Shown: positions 5,518 through 6,129 of the stretch, piece by piece
Numbering within the stretch: position 1 is the first letter of the stretch
How the letters are laid out: the number at the start of each line of letters is the position of its first letter
Source: S143-63 sp964425855
GTDB lineage: Archaea > Thermoproteota > Thermoprotei_A > Sulfolobales > Acidilobaceae
Assembly (NCBI GenBank): GCA_964425855.1
Contig: CAYROE010000081.1
Coordinates: 1 to 6,129, forward strand
DNA: 6,129 nt
Reading direction: 5' to 3'
Notes under the pieces: generated by a model
What the model was told of the DNA's origin: nothing
The model's database searches: none
The model's input: only the letters and a program-made list of their open reading frames with translations
Position numbers and translations under genes: made by a program

Positions 5518-6129
5518 TTGACCAAGAAAATACTCATACTAGGTGGTGGCACAGGAGGAGTTGTTTCGGCGCTTCGTTTATCCGAGAAAATCAGTCATTA
5601 TGATATAGACGCTGAGATAACCCTCATAAACAAAGACGAGTGGCATTATATGCCTCCCCTATGGATGGATGTAGCCATTGAGGGAATGCCGATAGAGGAA
5701 ACAAGGGCACCTATAAAGGGACTCGAGAAATATGGCGTGAAAGTAGTCATAGGTCCTGCCGCAGACATTGATCTAGCAAATAGAAAAGTAAAGATGGAAG
5801 ACGGGAAAGAACTAGACTACGACTACCTGGTAATAGCGCTTGGAACAAGGAACGGCTGGGAAGCATATCCTGGACTAGCAGAAGCAGGATACCACAACTA
5901 CGATCCGGAAGCAGCACAAGAAATGTATAAAGCGCTGAAACAATTCAAAGCCGGAAAACTAGTAATTCTCGCTCCCGAGCTTCCTTACCGATGTGGTATA
6001 TATCCCATGGAGGTAGCGACTGTTCTCGGACATTATTATAAGACCCGAGGTATGCAAGTCGATATTCACGTCATTACACCCTATATGCCGAATGGAGGAA
6101 CAACAGTAGAAGGACTAGGCCCAGATATA
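5518..6129 (+). CDS. Sulfide:quinone oxidoreductase-like FAD enzyme (3' end beyond the window)
   Basis: This frame is open from TTG 5518 to the right edge, giving the first 204 residues of a family usually about 380-430 long. The N terminus is a dinucleotide-binding fold, KKILILGGGTGGVVSALRL, with GGGTGG at residues 9-14. MPPLW (45-49), the GKELDYDYLVIALGT segment (96-110) and PYRCGIYPMEVA with Cys159 follow. These match the sulfide:quinone oxidoreductase / flavocytochrome c sulfide dehydrogenase family, which oxidises sulfide and passes electrons from FAD to quinone at the membrane. Cys159 aligns with the conserved central catalytic cysteine. No other Cys occurs in the visible part, so the extra cysteine that many true SQRs carry just after the ALGT segment (about residue 129 in the Acidianus enzyme) is absent. 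The third Cys would lie outside the window. It may therefore be an SQR of another type or a related NAD(P)H oxidoreductase. Confidence 0.85.
   Translation, partial: MTKKILILGGGTGGVVSALRLSEKISHYDIDAEITLINKDEWHYMPPLWMDVAIEGMPIEETRAPIKGLEKYGVKVVIGPAADIDLANRKVKMEDGKELDYDYLVIALGTRNGWEAYPGLAEAGYHNYDPEAAQEMYKALKQFKAGKLVILAPELPYRCGIYPMEVATVLGHYYKTRGMQVDIHVITPYMPNGGTTVEGLGPDI

Overview
The window looks like hyperthermophilic crenarchaeal (Thermoproteota) chromosome, most likely Desulfurococcales-like. The reasons are purine-rich, AGG/AGA/ATA-rich codon use, frequent GTG and TTG starts paired with GGTG or GGAGG ribosome-binding sites, archaeal TATA-type A/T boxes in front of gene groups, short gaps between genes, and the gene families themselves. 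The lineage is an inference from style, not from a marker gene. All genes read on the + strand.

Region 1 (1-3189) is a tightly packed cluster. It holds the end of a small or 5'-truncated membrane-anchored protein, a MoxR-type AAA+ ATPase, a membrane-anchored DUF58 (vWA-like) protein, and a multi-spanning membrane protein whose GTG start overlaps the DUF58 stop by one base. MoxR plus DUF58 is a known pairing in bacteria and archaea, thought to act as a chaperone/remodelling unit for an envelope or secreted complex. The two flanking membrane proteins are unrecognised and are candidates for its local partners or targets.

Region 2 (3190-4222) opens with an A/T-rich promoter region carrying two copies of the same TATA element 16 bp apart. 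It drives a 219-residue exported, membrane-anchored protein and a 68-residue two-helix membrane protein. The exported protein has a Gly/Met/His-rich linker, seven N-glycosylation sequons and an internally duplicated domain with a conserved His in each copy. This pair is the least explained and most interesting part of the window.

Region 3 (4306-5388) encodes a dolichyl-phosphate mannose synthase-like GT2 enzyme with a four-helix membrane domain, the lipid-linked mannose donor step for surface glycosylation. It may be functionally related to the sequon-rich neighbour.

Region 4 (5389-6129) is an A/T-rich intergenic region followed by the first 204 codons of an FAD-dependent sulfide:quinone oxidoreductase-like enzyme that runs off the right edge. 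No tRNA, rRNA, CRISPR array, insertion sequence or other mobile element was seen. There is no gene-free stretch over 300 bases.
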